Below, one piece after another: positions 63,225 to 64,000 of a stretch of 64,000 bases of DNA. Numbering within the stretch: position 1 is the first letter of the stretch; the number at the start of each line of letters is the position of its first letter. The position numbers and the translations under genes are program-made. This stretch comes from Mycobacterium persicum (lineage in GTDB: Bacteria > Actinomycetota > Actinomycetes > Mycobacteriales > Mycobacteriaceae), in contig NZ_MVIF01000001.1 of NCBI RefSeq assembly GCF_002086675.1, positions 124,001 to 188,000 of the forward strand. The letters run 5' to 3'. The notes under the pieces are model-generated. The model was not told the origin of the DNA and did no database searches. It was given only the letters and a program-made list of their open reading frames with translations.

Positions 63225-64000
63225 TCATACGACGAATTCGGCCGCCCGATGCCCCAACATCACAATGGTGGCATGCGGACCGCGGCTGGTGATCACCGGC
63301 AGCACGGAGCCGTCGATCACCCATAGATTTTCGATACCGTACACCCGGCACCGGACGTCGACGACGCCCCCGGGGTCACCGTCAACCCCCATGGGGGCAC
63401 TGCCACACAGATGTTGTGACGTGGACCACGCGACTTGCCCGACATCCGTTGCCGCACCCGCTATTTCGCGGGCTAGATCGACGCCCCGCCGCAGCGCGGC
63501 GACGTCGGCCGGCTCGCTGTCGTATCGATGCTCGATCCGCGGCGGCACGTCGGGATCCGCCGAGAGCAGCGTGATCCGACCACGGGCCCGCGGCCGCATG
63601 AGCGCCACCCCGATATGCGGCCAATCAGGCTGTCCCCCAAGGCCATTACCGGTCATAGCCACGAAACCACCGGTATAGGGCCTGATCTCGAGGTCGTCTG
63701 CGGTGTGCAGCACCACCTCCACCACCGGCCGTTCGGGAGCAACGACCCACGTCGTGGGGAGCACCCATTCCGGGTGGTCGCTGCAACTCATTCCGACCGG
63801 CAACGCCGCCACCACCGGAACGCCGACCGCACGAAGCATCGCCTCGTCACCGACCCCGGACAGCATCAGCAGATGTGCCGACTCAATCGCACCGGCGCAC
63901 AGAACAATTCGGTTGGCCGCCAGAGTGATCGGCCCGGATGGGCCAACCGCGTCGACACCGACGGCTCTGGCGCCGGAGAAGCGCAATCGCAATGCCCGGG
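63225..64000 (-). CDS. mftG: GMC dehydrogenase, Rv0697/MftG-like (5' end outside the window)
   Basis: The C-terminal 258 or so residues of a GMC oxidoreductase; the frame is open at the window edge, so the FAD-binding N-terminus lies beyond 64000. Visible features are IVLCAGAIESAHLLMLSGVG, the catalytic His in STSQHLCGSAPMG, and a C-terminal RGPHATIVMLGHRAAEFVV that supplies the second His. This ending and the position beside rpsJ match Rv0697, the MftG-type dehydrogenase that ends the mycofactocin locus and passes electrons from mycofactocinol toward the respiratory chain. The ATG-like start near 63992 is internal. Confidence 0.8.
   Translation of the reverse strand, partial: RALRLRFSGARAVGVDAVGPSGPITLAANRIVLCAGAIESAHLLMLSGVGDEAMLRAVGVPVVAALPVGMSCSDHPEWVLPTTWVVAPERPVVEVVLHTADDLEIRPYTGGFVAMTGNGLGGQPDWPHIGVALMRPRARGRITLLSADPDVPPRIEHRYDSEPADVAALRRGVDLAREIAGAATDVGQVAWSTSQHLCGSAPMGVDGDPGGVVDVRCRVYGIENLWVIDGSVLPVITSRGPHATIVMLGHRAAEFVV

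Noticed and set aside
61610..63292. 560-codon open frame overlapping the MFS gene on the same strand
   Set aside because: A +2-frame shadow with Arg/Gly-rich product. The MFS frame has 14 hydrophobic helices and motif A.

Overview
This window comes from a slow-growing-type Mycobacterium. The evidence is high G+C, Shine-Dalgarno-led GTG/ATG starts, and near-complete collinearity with the M. tuberculosis block from Rv0697 to Rv0736, here in inverted orientation: S10 ribosomal operon, atsA/Rv0712/Rv0713, spc ribosomal operon, sppA, fucA, serA2, xylB, Rv0730, secY, adk, map, sigL, rslA. The sequence alone does not fix the species; M. marinum or M. kansasii relatives would fit. Gene boundaries were read from the sequence. 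Functional calls come from motifs and remembered family features, not from a database search.

Layout. (1) 45-4444: a four-gene set not found downstream of rslA in M. tuberculosis. It encodes a ThDP enzyme, an SRPBCC protein, a KAS III-like enzyme and a HisC-like aminotransferase, sits directly behind sigL-rslA, and is preceded by a SigL-type promoter. (2) 4496-8598: rslA, sigL (with a textbook autoregulatory SigL promoter), map, adk, secY. (3) 8823-21317: mixed metabolic genes. These include three paralogous SAM methyltransferases, a GNAT protein, xylB, serA2, fucA, two gene remnants, an MDR/SDR pair, another methyltransferase, sppA and a luciferase-like oxidoreductase. (4) 21386-25544: spc operon rplN to rplO. 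(5) 25846-46098: a 20 kb lipopeptide/glycolipid-type biosynthetic cluster inserted between the spc operon and the Rv0713 homologue. It holds a FAAL, a fully reducing PKS, a C-A-PCP NRPS fused to two KAS III domains, a glycosyltransferase, a FAAL-ACP, a GMC oxidoreductase and an aldo/keto reductase. (6) 46387-52370: two DUF4436 membrane paralogues, formylglycine-generating enzyme, a lipoprotein and the sulfatase atsA. (7) 52623-54065: a cytochrome P450 behind a 26-codon ORF with a very strong ribosome binding site, inserted between rpsQ and atsA. (8) 54368-59994: S10 operon rpsJ to rpsQ. (9) 60440-64000: a hypothetical gene, a divergent TetR/MFS efflux pair, and the 3' part of an Rv0697/MftG-like GMC dehydrogenase.

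How the genes may work together. In the large cluster, FAAL1 probably adenylates a fatty acid and passes it to the N-terminal ACP of the PKS, which elongates and fully reduces it. The NRPS A domain carries a serine-like specificity code, so an N-acyl-seryl thioester is expected. The first KAS III domain is catalytically complete and the second looks dead; together they may release or extend the chain by Claisen chemistry. The glycosyltransferase, GMC and AKR genes suggest later glycosylation and redox tailoring. The role of FAAL2-ACP is open, but it shares a C-terminal docking-like helix with the PKS.

Three spots deserve most attention: the NRPS with tandem KAS III domains, the 26-residue peptide/P450 pair, and the SigL-linked KAS III/ThDP gene set.
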